64,000 nt of DNA, taken from contig OY725490.1 in the NCBI GenBank assembly GCA_963281255.1, positions 1,302,001-1,366,000 on the forward strand. Reading direction: 5' to 3'. The DNA comes from Aphrocallistes beatrix. Taxonomy: Eukaryota; Porifera; Hexactinellida; Sceptrulophora; Aphrocallistidae. The stretch's first letter is position 1; the number at the start of each line of letters is the position of its first letter. The notes below the pieces were generated by a model. The model saw only the letters and a list, made by a program, of their open reading frames with translations. It searched no databases and was not told the origin of the DNA. The position numbers and the translations under genes were made by a program. Of this stretch, positions 1-10,749 are shown piece after piece.

Positions 1-233
1 AACACAAATTAATATAACAGGCCTACTTATACTTGATTATATTTTTGTATAAATATTTATATAATAGATAAAAATTTATGCAAAAATATAATCAAGTATT
101 ATTTGGTTAACCAAATTATTCGGTAGACCAAATATTCGGTTGACCAAATATTCGGTGAACCAAATTATTTGGTCTGACCATTATTCGGTTAAAATGATAT
201 TTGGTTGAAGCGGTTTCAACCTTGATATATATA

Positions 234-420
234 CAGTCGACTCTGCTTAATAGGGCCACTGTTTAATCGGGTCAGCCGCTTAATCGGGCCACTTTTGGCA
301 GGACCGGAATAGCTCTCACACATAGAAGCTAATACAAAATATTTTCGGTTAATAGGGTCCTCCGCTTAATCGGTGCAAAATGTCCTCTGACCGATGTAGC
401 CTATTAAGCGGAGTCGACTG
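234..420. mobile_element. Pogo-like miniature inverted-repeat element with TA duplication
   Basis: A 187-bp element begins with cagtcgactctgcttaat and ends with its imperfect inverse, flanked on both sides by TA. The interior repeats the terminal phrase (cttaatcggg, ttaatagggt). Relatives occur at about 1098-1240, 2635-2931, 5456-5903 and 50690-50860. TA flanks and a cagt start are typical of pogo/Tigger-type non-autonomous elements; the superfamily is inferred. Confidence 0.75.
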
Positions 421-446
421 TATATATACGTATATATAAATAAATA

Positions 447-960
447 CAAGCGCGCTTCGCTTGCTTGCGCTGCGCGGCTGGCAGACACTTTGTGTCCGCC
501 GGAGGCTCCCTTCGGTCGCCTGTGGTCACCATTGATTAATTATAAGGGAAATAACATCTCTAAATACGTCTGTCCCACTGGTCTAATCGATACCGCACGA
601 AAAATCACCAAAAATATCAATTTTTAAAATTTTGATGAGTAATGATGACGTTATAAAAAAGTGATGAGTCATGTTAGTATACACATTTTATTAAAATTTC
701 AGCCTTATATCTCCTATAATGGCTGAGTTATGCTCGAATAACTGTATTGCTTAACTTTTAAAAATGTGACAATGACGTCATAATTCCATGATGAGTCGAC
801 ATTTACTCTGAGCTCAGAACTTACTGGAGCCATAGCCAAAAGACTCCCACATGCCAAAAAATCAGCTTTCTGTGACTGGCAGTTTCTTCAATCAATTCGT
901 TACAGATATAGATATATATAAACATTAATCGAGTTTTAATAGAAAGGATATGTACCTCTG
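447..960 (+). repeat. Repeat family R1, near full-length copy
   Basis: This copy starts with a GC-rich head (caagcgcgcttcgcttgctt, then a ggcggacac/gtgtccgcc hairpin), continues through an AT-rich body with cgtcat and atgatgagtc phrases, and ends in a variable TA tract followed by attaatcgagttttaatag. Other copies are listed separately. On the reverse strand the unit starts tatccttactattaaaactc and ends in GC-rich hairpins. Those ends resemble non-autonomous helitron/helentron elements, which is inference. Confidence 0.7.
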
Positions 961-2634
961 TCCCAATGCATTGTTTGTCTTCGCAGAAATGAAACTCTCC
1001 TGGATCTAACTCATCAGTGTGAAATCATCAGTAACCTTGTTCTCCGCTTATATGAGTAGTCTCAGTTGTCCATGTCCCAAACTCTACATTAAAATATACA
1101 ATCAACTCCGCTTAATTGGGACAAGTCTCCAGGAACGGAATGGTTCCCTTACATAGAAACTAATACTAAAATTCATCGGTTAATTGCTTAATTGGGACAA
1201 AATATCCGGGACCAAAGTCTCCAGATTAAGCGGAGTCACCTGACTTTGATTTCTTACTCTGAAGTTAAAAAAGAAGAAGAATTAAATGAATAATAACGAC
1301 AATTAATTATAAAATACAATAAAAGGAAGCTACCACTGATACACAATGCTAATGATGCCAAAGATCAAATTATCCAATGAGATGAGTGAATCATTGATAA
1401 AAAGATAAACGCTAAATCATTAGATTAGAAATAAAAGAAATAATACTCTGTGAGAGGTATTAAGTCATGGAATGCGGTGGAATAAATAAAAGAAATTGAT
1501 AAGGATGAGTTTCTGTCCGTCGCCCACAGACTCCATTCCTAGGTTCTGCCAGGAGTCAGACCTGGCGGAGAACTCGCACTGGGGTCCGGGGAGAGACCGC
1601 ATCACGCGCTTCTAGTTCATGGGGCCAGACCCTATCAAGATTCTGTGTTACAATCGTGTAGCCAATGGAATGGCGTGAAAGAACGAGTGCGGTCCGGTCG
1701 CTAAGTTTATGCGGCCCGCGGGGTTCGTTTGGAAAGGGCATGAATGCGGCCCGAATAATTTTCTAGGACACTTTTAGCCCTTACTTGAGTGGAGTAGATT
1801 TATTTTTCCATTCATAAATCCCTTTCTATAATTCTATAATGGCATTGTACTCCAAGTACATATTTAATTACTGAGAAAATCCAGGTAGAATGCATCTTGC
1901 AGAGTTCAATTATACATTATCATGGTAGCAAAAACATTCTCAAATTTTGTGGCACGCCAAGTCGGCTCAAAGTTTCACTGCGGCCCGAAAGCTAACTTTT
2001 GTGCCCACCCCTGACTAACTGATATGCACACGTACCAACTTGAGCCATGACATGAACGAGACGCGGCGTTGAATTTAGAGGGACATGACGGGACAAATCG
2101 AAAATATTAGACATGTGGATGTGATTCATAAAAGCGGGACGTAATGTGGAAATTTCATGTAAAACCGGGACGCTCAAAAATTGGCTCAATATGTATACGC
2201 ATATATATAGGCAGTTCTAGATTATATGCATATAACCCCATAAATGGTTATAATATCTCTTAAATGGCGCTAAGTCATTTTGGGCGGGGAAACCTTAGAA
2301 GTGTGGGGTCTTTGCTATAAATAGAAATGACCCCAGGTAATTTAAGGGATATACTAAATTTAGATAAATTCGAGAAATCTCTGCTCTGTTTAAAGGCGTG
2401 AGTTAGAAAGGAGTGGTAGGGAGGATGTGACTAATGAATTGGTTCTAGTTCCAGTTTCTACCTGGTTTCAGTACGAGCTGTTCTATCAGACGGATTGACA
2501 GAGGTGCGTAACCGGAGTGAGTGTAAGCTATGTCTTCTGGATTCTTCAAGTCACTCAGCGGCTTAGTCAGCTTCAGAGACCTAAAAAGCAACAATAACAA
2601 TAACAATTGTTATAACTAACTAATGCACTATATA

Positions 2635-2931
2635 CAGTCAACTCCGCCTAATAGGGTCACTGGTTAATCGGGACACTTTTGGTAGGACCAGAATAGCTCT
2701 CGCACATAGAAACTAATACAAAATATTTTCGGTTAATAGGGTTCTCCACTTTATCGGGGCAAAATGTCCTCTGACCGATGTGACCTATTAACCCGCGGTT
2801 GGCTAGGAATGTTGAAAGTGAAAATAAAGTACATTGAAAGTGAACTGAAAGTGAAAATGAAAGTGGGGCTCTATTTATACTTTTGAGACCTAGCCAGGCG
2901 AGGGTTTTAATTAATTAAGCAGAGTCGACTG
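2635..2931. mobile_element. Pogo-like element split by a nested TTAA-type element
   Basis: The outer element has the same cagtca/gtcgactg ends as the copy at 234-420. At its right side it is interrupted by a sequence (2792-2906) bordered by TTAA on both sides with inverted ends (cccgcggttggctagg against aaccctcgcctggctagg). TTAA borders are the hallmark of piggyBac insertions. Confidence 0.65.
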
Positions 2932-3007
2932 TAACTATCTCAGATCATCTGGATTCACAGCAAAGTTTTTCTCTAGACATAGAGAGGTAAAGTACTAAGT
3001 AATAATA

Positions 3008-3194
3008 CAGTAGAACTCGGTTAGTATGTATTTGGATAATAAGTTCTTCGGTTTAGTACGCACTCATTTCTCTGAACCAAAATCCAACTATAATATAGAT
3101 TTCTATGTAGTACAAACTCGGTTAGTCCGTACTTACGGATTGTACGTGCTAATAATTCCTTCCCGAAGGGGTATGTCTTATCTGAGTTCTACTG
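3008..3194. mobile_element. Pogo-like miniature element, second subfamily
   Basis: The element starts cagtagaactcggttag and ends with the inverse (ctgagttctactg), flanked by TA on both sides; 187 bp. The interior repeats the phrase cggttagt. No coding capacity. Confidence 0.7.
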
Positions 3195-3572
3195 TACATT
3201 ATTAAATACATTTTGTTCTCAGAGAATTTCTAAACCTCGCTGCGTTATGGGGGATCAGGTATCAGTGTTTCAAAACGTTCATAGAATCCGGTAAACGGAC
3301 AATTCGTCTCATTAGAGACTAAAATAAACCGGTACTAATATGTAAGGAACGGAAATTGAGACTTTTGGAGTGGAGTACTATATTTGAAAAAAGGGTGAAA
3401 ATGAGGGCTTTTTATTGAGAAATAAGTAGGTGCAAATTGGGCATTTGGGGACAAAATTCCGCGTGACGAAATGTCCGCGATGAAATATTCCTGCGACGAA
3501 TTGTCCGTCATTCATAGAATCCACGGGTTTACGTCCACAGTCCGTCCTGAACACAGAAGAGACATAACTCAC

Positions 3573-3914
3573 TTTCTGAGGTCTTGGAAGCCTGCTGCTG
3601 TACCTTTAGTAGCAGACTCCAGCCTGTGGAATGTGACGAGATGCTGCACTCCATACCCGTGCACTATCTCACGCTTGTAGTGCTCGAATACCTTGTTCTT
3701 CAGCCCGTTGCCTACCAACACACATGGTGCATTGGAATTCAATCATATAGCGCCAGTCGATAGAGCAGCGACTAAAAGCAGTGTTAAAGCTACTCACCTG
3801 ACTCTGTAGACAAATAAGCCTGATGATAGGCACGAGTTCTCCCTGTCTGCCTATCAACTTCTCGATGTACTCGTTAATCCTGTCGTGATCCACTTCCTCA
3901 AGGAATCTCTGCTC
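3573..3914 (-). pseudogene. VPS33-like gene fragment (two exons)
   Basis: Two stretches on the minus strand read as adjacent pieces of a Sec1/Munc18-family vacuolar sorting protein of the VPS33 group. The first (3798-3914, 39 codons) includes YIEKLIGRQGELVPIIRLIC and ends LQSQ before a gtgagt donor. The second (3573-3711) reads NGLKNKVFEHYKREIVHGYG, followed by a hydrophobic and acidic continuation, then gtgagt. In known VPS33A the same order (RLVCLQS, then GLKQKVLDYYKREI) is continuous. VPS33 serves in the HOPS/CORVET tethering complexes. Using the good gtgagt donor the phases do not match (phase 0 against a 2-base start); an internal gt 5 bases earlier would restore CLQS-NGLK. I find no further VPS33 exons on either side, so this is probably a fragment, though a gene with distant exons is possible. 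Confidence 0.6.
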
Positions 3915-5455
3915 CTGAGATTTCAGTTCGGAGAAAGAAAACTAAATCATTCTGCAAGTGAAGAGATTGATTTCACTAAATGTATCTCATCCCGAGAAGT
4001 GCTGTGTATACTAAAATGATGCAAACTGTAATGATTAGTAATTCGCATTGGATACTTTAATGATGAATATTCTACACTGATATCATTAACAATAGAATTC
4101 AATGTGCTATCGAATCCATTGTATTGAAACAATGCATAGAATAGCTTCATTAAAACAGACCCATAACATGATTGCAATGAAACTGTATTATAAGCTAGCG
4201 TATACTAAACTCTGTGCTTATAAAACTACTTTACAAAACTTCATACAAAACTAAATACAGGTAAGCTGAGTTCTATGCTCTGGGTGTCTATCCGATGCCC
4301 TTATTCTAAAAATAAAAGAGAACGTTTTGGTTTATAATTAGGATTTATATGTGGTATGTCAAAGATCCATACAACTTTTGGTATCAAGTCTTCCAATTTA
4401 CCTAGAGTCTATATATTTATTACCTTTTGTGGCAGTAACAAACCTGTTTAGGATTATTAACTCCCGAATATACATGTCGAGTCATTGTCGACCCACATAT
4501 ATTTTAAAATCGTGTGCCATTAATTTGTGCCTTGTACAATATTTGTTGCAAAACTGCAATACTAAAAAACAAATGCTATTGGTATCAGTGTTTGTTGAAG
4601 CTTTTAAATTACTAGATATTGTGAGATAATGCAGATCGTTGGTGCAGTGAGGATTAGTGGAATGTATTGCAATCTATTTTGAATTGCGTCATAAGACGAG
4701 ATTGGGCTAGCTAGCATTTCTCGTTTGGATATATCTGACAGTGGAAACCATTAATCAAAGGGTTGTTAACAAACCCTATTAATCCCATTAGCTATTTCTA
4801 TGCACACCAGAAAACTCTTGGCTATGCCACTGCAGAATGAATTCGTACAAAATGTCAAACGGAGAAATTTGGTTTTGAAATAAGAAGGGTTGTAACATTA
4901 TTATATTCTCAGTGGATGAATCATTTTCAGGTTAAACACAAACAGATAAGGCCACTGTTAATAAGAAGCTTGTTCCATCTAAACTTATCCTTAGTGGGGG
5001 TACAGGAGGGAAGTATTCATCATGATTATCTCATTATTTGATGGAACATAATAAGCTAACAATTTAAATATAAAAAGCTAAAAAACATCTAATCATCAGA
5101 ATATATTGAAATAAAGGAATTATCTAGGAGCGCGAGACGCTCCTTTAGGCGTATGATTTTAAGCTGCAAAGTGTTTAGGAACGTAAAAATACCCAATTTA
5201 CCCAATATTATAATGTCATTTAGCGATTTAGGCGTATGAAAATTTAGAAATTTTAGATTAGGAGCGTATCTCTGGAAGGCTGTATAATACCCTGATTGAA
5301 ATGCTAGTCATACTGACTGCATTCAAATTAATAGTAACGAATTTCCTGCACCAGAAACATAATGTGAACTGATCGCTATATTGACTAAACTGACACATAT
5401 GCGGTAACTGAATACTGATGCGGAATGTGGAGCTAATTAACAGTGGCCTAACAAC

Positions 5456-5903
5456 AGTCGGTTCTGCTTAATAGGGTCACATCCATAGGCGTCGTAAACT
5501 TTATTGCCTACCCTTGGACTGCCCGGCCACAATAATCTAGGGCCGTTCAGTCAGTTAATCGGGCCGTATCTTCAGCTGATCCAGCGTTACCGTCAGCCAA
5601 ATGGGCCGTGAACCCTTGCATGAGGAATTAGTAACAGCCAATTACCAGTACATAATAGCACTAAGCTTTTATTTACCGGGTAGCACCCGGGAGACCGGGT
5701 ACTAACCGGCATTCCCTCTGGGCCGCCCGGTCATTGCCGGGTAACCGGGTGGGTTACGACGCCTATGGTCACATCGGTCAGAGGACATTTTTCCTCAATT
5801 AAGCGGAGAACCCTATTAACCGAAAATATTTTGCATTAGCTTCTATGCATGAGAGCTATTCCGGTCCTGCCAAAAGTGACCCAATTGAGCGGAGTCGATT
5901 GAG
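5456..5903. mobile_element. Pogo-like element interrupted by another element
   Basis: The outer ends (cagtcggttctgcttaatag and its degenerate inverse gagcggagtcgattg) belong to the 234-420 family. The normal interior is split at gtcacatc, which appears on both sides of the insert at 5484-5767. Confidence 0.7.
5484..5767. mobile_element. hAT-like miniature element with 8-bp target duplication
   Basis: A 284-bp insert has inverted ends cataggcgtcgtaa and ttacgacgcctatg. It is flanked by the direct repeat gtcacatc at 5476-5483 and 5768-5775. An 8-bp duplication fits hAT-type insertion. The interior is GC-rich with cccgg/ccggg runs, unlike its surroundings. Confidence 0.85.
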
Positions 5904-6419
5904 TTGATGATGGGAGTATACCTGTATGTGTGGGAGGTAGAGCTAATTAGCATTGGCTGTATTGCATTCCATTTTGAATTGCGTCATAAGACGAGATTGG
6001 GGTAGCTAGCATCATGTTGACACCAAGGGGTACACTGACTGAAAAGGTTTAGAACCACTGACATAGAATATCAGATAGGAAGAACATAGATTCATAATTT
6101 CAAAATAAAACAGTTTCGGGGATTTAAATGCCTAATATCTGGAAGGTTGAGTTATAATGATCGAGTCAAGTTTCTTCATCTGTGTGAGAGTGGGAATGAG
6201 GTGTGTGAGGTTAGAATTCAGTTTAAATCCACACTCAGCCAGATGGCACTCGTAAACTCCTGAGTGGTGAGGTGTGCGAATGACCAGACACGAGTGAATC
6301 TCCTCAGCTCATCTCTCCTGACATCTCAGACCTAAGTCCTGGCAAGACTCTCATCTCATCCACTTCCAGGAGGATGTCTCAAGGAGTTCAGTGGAAGGTA
6401 GACATCTCCAAAATCCCTA

Positions 6420-7840
6420 CACACAACTCATCACGGTCTGATGTGGTAGTAGTCTGTGTAGAGGTGTTTCAGTAGTGTGCTGTCACTCGTCAGAGCCTCG
6501 TTTAGAGCGGCGAGCAGAGAGATGTAGACAGGAATGACTCTCTTCTTCTGTCGGACTAGTCTCTTCAATTGTTTCTCCTCTTCACTCAGTTGGAGTGTGA
6601 AGTAGCGGTCTCTGTTCTCAGAGGAGAATCCTATAACATTGATAGAACCGCGTCGATGTGTAGAGTGAGTTCAGAGATGAGATCTTGGTATTGTGGTTAG
6701 CAGGACTGAGTCAGTGTCTTTCCATTGAAGAGGAGACTTTCTTTGAATGGAACTTCTTTGGTGAATTCATCGAGACTGTCTATGATGAGGAGGAGACTGT
6801 CTCATCTGAATCTACGAGGTGTTGCTAGGTCTGCTGTCCAGGTGGCACCAACTGGCATTGAGAGACATATCCATTTATGTACAAACTCGCCATCAACGGA
6901 TTTACCCGCCTTGCCGCGCGACACTTCCATGTCGTGCCACTCCTGTGTGGGCAAGAGAGAGTTAGGGAATGAAAGCTGAGGTATTCCTCTCTCCCGAATC
7001 TTAGAGCGACCATGTGGTAAGAAAACCTTCCCGGGTTCCATCGAGACACCATATTTCAGGTGTGGAGGTATTGTATTGGCTCAGCTCTTCAGTGAAATCC
7101 ACCGGAGTGGTGTCAATCTCCTCGCTAGCAATCTTCCTCATGAATTCAGGTTATTTCGTTATAGGTTGTTCCGTCAGATTGATCTATAGGAGTAGGCTTC
7201 TGATCAACGGAACATACACGACTCAATGTCGACAGATCTTCTTCTTCTGCTCGCGTCACTTTCCTATTCTGTATCTTGATGTAATGCTTCAGAGTTTCCC
7301 AGGCGGCGAACTCTTTTCCTTGCTGTATCACTTCTTTACAGAATTTTCGGATGAAAAGGTTTTCAGGCAAATCTGATATCTACACGTTTAATCGCTACCA
7401 CAATCTGCACATTTGGTCTTAGGTCTTTGGAGGTACTTCGAACGTCATTGTAGCTTTCAAGTCAGGGACAATTTAACAAATTCTCAACCAATCTTTATCG
7501 CGTATCTCCAAGTTGTTTTTACGAGTGATTTGAAGTGAATTCTTCTCCCAGTATGGCATAGGGTGGTCAGTAGCCAGCCAATGGTATTATATGGCTTCAT
7601 TTGATAAATCGGAACGACTAATCGTGCAAGCCTTTATATAAATGACAGGGTGCCCCATTCTTTCAGGGTATAGAGGAACTGTCTTAATTCTGCACGTTCT
7701 CACACATTCCAGAGAGCACATTTAGTAACGTGGAAGTGTAGCTATGTCTCTCGCAGTGAATTCGTCTCCCAGATCAATCAGAGCTTCAATTCAGTGAGTT
7801 CGAGAGTCAATTCTGAGTTCTAAGGAGAATGGACTAATGA
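6420..7840 (-). pseudogene. Decayed NACHT-domain protein remnant
   Basis: Reading the minus strand, a chain of broken frames gives a recognisable order. At about 7146-7370 comes a helical segment with WETLKHYIKIQNRKVTRAEE. At about 6825-7050 is a glycine/lysine-rich piece where a P-loop would be expected. At about 6720-6800 is LLIIDSLDEF, a good match to the NACHT Walker B motif. At 6420-6660 follows INVIGFSSENRDRYFTLQLS and further helices, typical of the region after the NACHT core. Stops and frame changes separate the pieces, including a TAA soon after Walker B. Around 7690-7840 frames such as LIDLGDEFTARDIATLP suggest an N-terminal part I cannot assign. NACHT proteins are innate immune or death-signalling NTPases, abundant in sponges. 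No leucine-rich repeats were found. Confidence 0.55.
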
Positions 7841-8197
7841 TATAATTAACCTAGCTTAAAGGAATATACATACGTGTACTGTATATTGTTAGCAAACGAT
7901 ATTTGCGTCATTAATTCAAGGCTTTTCACGAGTTATTTGATTGACTCACGAGTATCGAGTCACTACTCACTGACTCAAGTCATCAGATTTCATTAACGAG
8001 TCAACAAAAGTCGAGTCATTAGAGTTAATGACTTTGCAGTACCGGTGGAAGTGGTCAGGCCATGGCTTGACCACTTATGTTAAGGCGTAGGAGGCCTGAC
8101 CACTGTAGGGATGGTGAAGCAATGGGCCTGACCACTATACAGCTGCTTCAGCCGACTTTGAACTTTGTGAAAAGCCCTGCATAAATTCCATTATTCT
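7841..8197. repeat. Short internal repeats: gagtca-rich and cctgaccact-rich
   Basis: From about 7935 to 8035 the motif gagtca or tgactc recurs on both strands. From about 8045 to 8145 the phrase cctgaccact or its inverse recurs four times. This lies just upstream of the LRAT-like gene; a promoter role is possible but not shown. Confidence 0.5.
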
Positions 8198-9161
8198 ATG
8201 AATGAATCATTCTTACATGTTAGACTTCATTCATACGAACCACTATATAAATTCACCCAGCGTATAATTATAGTCACACTTTTTTTCTCTCTTTTGATAC
8301 ATTATAACATCATGATCGCCAATGATCACGGATTCCTCAAGGGGGATATGATATACAGAAAACTATTAGGTTCTGGAGGCGGAACTACAAGGGTAACTTC
8401 AGGAAAAATAGGTTATCATTATGGGATCTACATCGGGAATTACGAGGTAGTTCACTTCACCAGTGATGCTGGAGTTCTGAGGAGCAACTTGGACGAGTTT
8501 GCTTGTGGACAAGAAGTTTCAAAGAGAAAAATGTAATATTTCTTTATGAAAGACAATATAAGCAAAAGTTTTGATAAGTTGATACGATCGATACCCTGTT
8601 ATAAAAATAAAGTTATAAATTTAAACTATCAAATAGATTTCAATGGGTTATTCGATACTTAGGACAGGGTGTATGCACTTGCCAGACCCCTTCATTCTAG
8701 ATTGCCACTGATATCTGACAAATGCAAGTACCCTTTGTGTACGATTAATAATATTATAAAATATAAAGTTATAATTATAAAATAAGGCACTTAATACCAG
8801 TTTCTCAATAGAAAAAGTTTATAGGTTTATATTTTCTAGCTTTTCCTTTTTGACAGACTTTTTTGGAAAAAAGTCTAAAGAAGAAATAGTGGAGACAGCT
8901 CTAGATTACTGTGAAAATCCACAGAAGTGGAAGAAATACAGCCTCATCAAAAATAACTGCGAGCACTTTGCATACTCCTGTGCTGGTATCAAAAAGCCAC
9001 CATCCTTTCAAGTTACGAAAGCGAAATTGATATTCATTTTAATTTTAGCAATACCACTGCTAGTAACATTGTTTATCATCCATGAGATTATATGTCGCGA
9101 CGTGCGGGAAATTAGATGTTTTGAAAAATTGGAGACGGTATGGATAAAAGTTGCTAGATAA
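8198..9161 (+). CDS. LRAT-domain (NlpC/P60-fold) membrane protein, two exons
   Basis: Exon 1 is 8198-8532 and exon 2 is 8840-9161, joined by a GT-AG intron of 307 bp that keeps phase 2. The product carries the LRAT/PLAAT signature: GDMIYRK near the start, a first histidine in GYHYGIYIG, a second in VVHF, and the catalytic cysteine in NNCEHF in exon 2, the His-His-Cys arrangement of lecithin retinol acyltransferase and phospholipase/acyltransferase family enzymes. After the domain comes a strongly hydrophobic helix (about 9026-9085), so it is probably tail-anchored with the catalytic domain in the cytosol, as in PLAAT proteins. The ATG at 8198 adds a hydrophobic N-terminal stretch; the in-frame ATG at 8312 would start just before the conserved domain and may be the true start. 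Likely an acyltransferase or phospholipase; substrate unknown. Confidence 0.8.
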
Positions 9162-9675
9162 AAAGATACATCAACAGCTACAAGTACTTCAATATAATAA
9201 TATCTCAATGCTATATTAGATATATTATCTCTTAGTCTAACTATGTATCAGATACATTAGGAATGAGATTCCTTTAAGAGTGTATTGCTTCGTATATCTA
9301 AATATATTTGTGTGAATCAGTAGTGTTATATCTTATCTTAGTATACTAGTATTTTAGTGCTGCGCAGCTTCCGAACGCTTATTGTCCCCCTCAAAGGTTT
9401 CTAGTTAGATACTCAGCTAATTAGGTAATACATACTGATCTATGCACATAATGAGGTTCTTCAATCAATTCACAGCAATCATAACTTCTAAATATTTATA
9501 CTTGTTGAATATAATGAGGATCTGTGGCATTTTTTCTCCACACACACATACAATAATAAATATCTAAATATGTATATACATAATTGAAAACTAAGTGATA
9601 ATTAAGTCATAGGCGTAGAATAGGGGGGAGCAACAATTACGAGCTGATTTAAATCGAAAAACATAATAGCCTAAT
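9162..9675. other. Intergenic, AT-rich, nothing recognised
   Basis: No coding region or clear repeat border. A phrase at about 9609 (cataggcgtag followed by a run of g) looks like an isolated end of the small-element type also seen at 46370. Confidence 0.5.
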
Positions 9676-9837
9676 TCATGTCTTTGCTGAATGAAAAAAC
9701 ATTTTTCTAAACTGATTTCGTGGCACAAACTCATCCAATAACTCTTGCCTATTGATTTTGTCCATCTCTTGTTTGTGTATGTGGATTCCGGCGACGTGGT
9801 TTAGGCGCTGTTGTGACATTGTGGTTCTGTCACGAAA

Positions 9838-10478
9838 AAAATGGTCCGAGGCCAAAATTGGTCCAGGGGGACCAAATTTGGCAGGCCAAAACTGGTCCCC
9901 TTCTGCCAAAATTGGTCCGGGTTAAATTTTGTGTCATTTAATTACGTACACAAAGTAGTCCTCTCCTCATAGGATGTGATGACATTACAATCACTATAGG
10001 GGGTCTCTATTAATAGGGAGTCTATTCAATACATGCCAACTGCACGTTTTTGACGGGACATCCCGATTTTTGCATTCTTCTGTTGAGCTAATTTCATGAA
10101 TGTCCTGTTTTTATATGAAGTTTTATTCTGTCCACTTTTTGATTCTACAACTATGTAGAAGTTCTACTATTGCGTCCCGCCATTTCCCGCAAACTTCAAC
10201 GCTGCGCGACCCGCTTTTATCATGGCTCAAGTTGGCATTATTCATATTTAAAAAATATCTGTCGGTAGACCGATAGTGCAGCTGACTTGGCACGTGAGAT
10301 ATGAATATTGTAATACATCGGGACTACTAAATTTTTGAAAACTCAAATTTCGCAGCGTACGGAGATGCATACATACATACATATGGACGGATGTGGTACA
10401 CCGTCCTTGCCATAGGGGCATCTTTCTGCAGAAACTGCACTAAAACTGGTCCCCCGGACCAAGTTTGGCCTGACAGTT
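9838..10478. mobile_element. Non-autonomous element inserted in the hAT transposase
   Basis: The insert has inverted ends: ggccaaaattggtcc with aggggga on the left and the inverse of ggccaaacttggtccggggg on the right. It carries no coding sequence. It contains a further element at 10033-10238 with inverted ends atgccaact and agttggcat, and a tail around 10260-10400 that resembles the repeat at 15595-16300. Confidence 0.55.
10033..10238. mobile_element. Small inverted-repeat element (atgccaact family)
   Basis: The ends atgccaact and gctcaagttggcat are inverse. Inner phrases with gcgggac and gggacat recur in partial copies at about 2030-2200 and 13093-13240, supporting a dispersed family. Confidence 0.55.
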
Positions 10479-10749
10479 CTCAAATACGTTTTGATTCTAC
10501 GCAGGCAGCTGAATGACCGCTCCGCGGAGCACGAGGTGCAAGGAAGAGTGGCATATAGCTGCAACACCTTGAACAAGTCTTTCAAGAATAGGACACGAGT
10601 CATGTCCTTCTTAAGCATTTCAAGGAACCCACTTTTTTCCCTGGGGGACAACCTAAATTTTTTCCTCGCTCGTTATCGCCCCTCCATCGCAAAACGATGT
10701 TGCTACGCCAATGAATTAAGTATTTACCTAGTTTTGAGTAAAACCTAAT

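Larger units (their letters stand above)
1..3572. other. Repeat-rich stretch without recognisable genes
   Basis: I see no coding region here; the short open frames lie in repeats or lack any recognisable motif. It holds several small inverted-repeat elements (234-420, about 1098-1240, 2635-2931, 3008-3194), one copy of repeat family R1 (447-960), a piggyBac-like miniature element (2792-2906), a related TTAA-type relic around 2234-2344, and a repeat near 2030-2200 related to those at 10033 and 13093. Bases 110-190 hold a short tandem run of imperfect copies of a motif like accaaatattcggttg. Confidence 0.7.
3915..6419. other. Intergenic stretch with nested small elements
   Basis: No gene recognised. 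A roughly 90-bp segment with gaattgcgtcataagacgag is present twice in the same orientation (about 4645-4720 and 5930-6010). A nested pair of mobile elements occupies 5456-5903. Around 6015-6052 is an isolated end (ttagaaccactg) resembling a hAT terminal repeat. Confidence 0.6.
9676..10650 (-). pseudogene. hAT transposase C-terminal fragment, interrupted
   Basis: The minus strand encodes the hAT dimerisation region in two pieces. The first, about 10480-10650, ends with LPCTSCSAERSFSCLRRIK. The second, about 9700-9835, reads MSQQRLNHVAGIHIHKQEMD and onward to DEFV. These are consecutive in intact transposases of the zinc-finger MYM/TTF-type hAT group. Between them sits an insertion of about 640 bp. 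Only the C-terminal region remains; the N-terminal zinc finger and catalytic part are absent. Non-functional. Confidence 0.8.

Noticed and set aside
7014-7376. 120-codon plus-strand open frame
   Set aside because: It is the reverse-strand shadow of the decayed NACHT-protein region.
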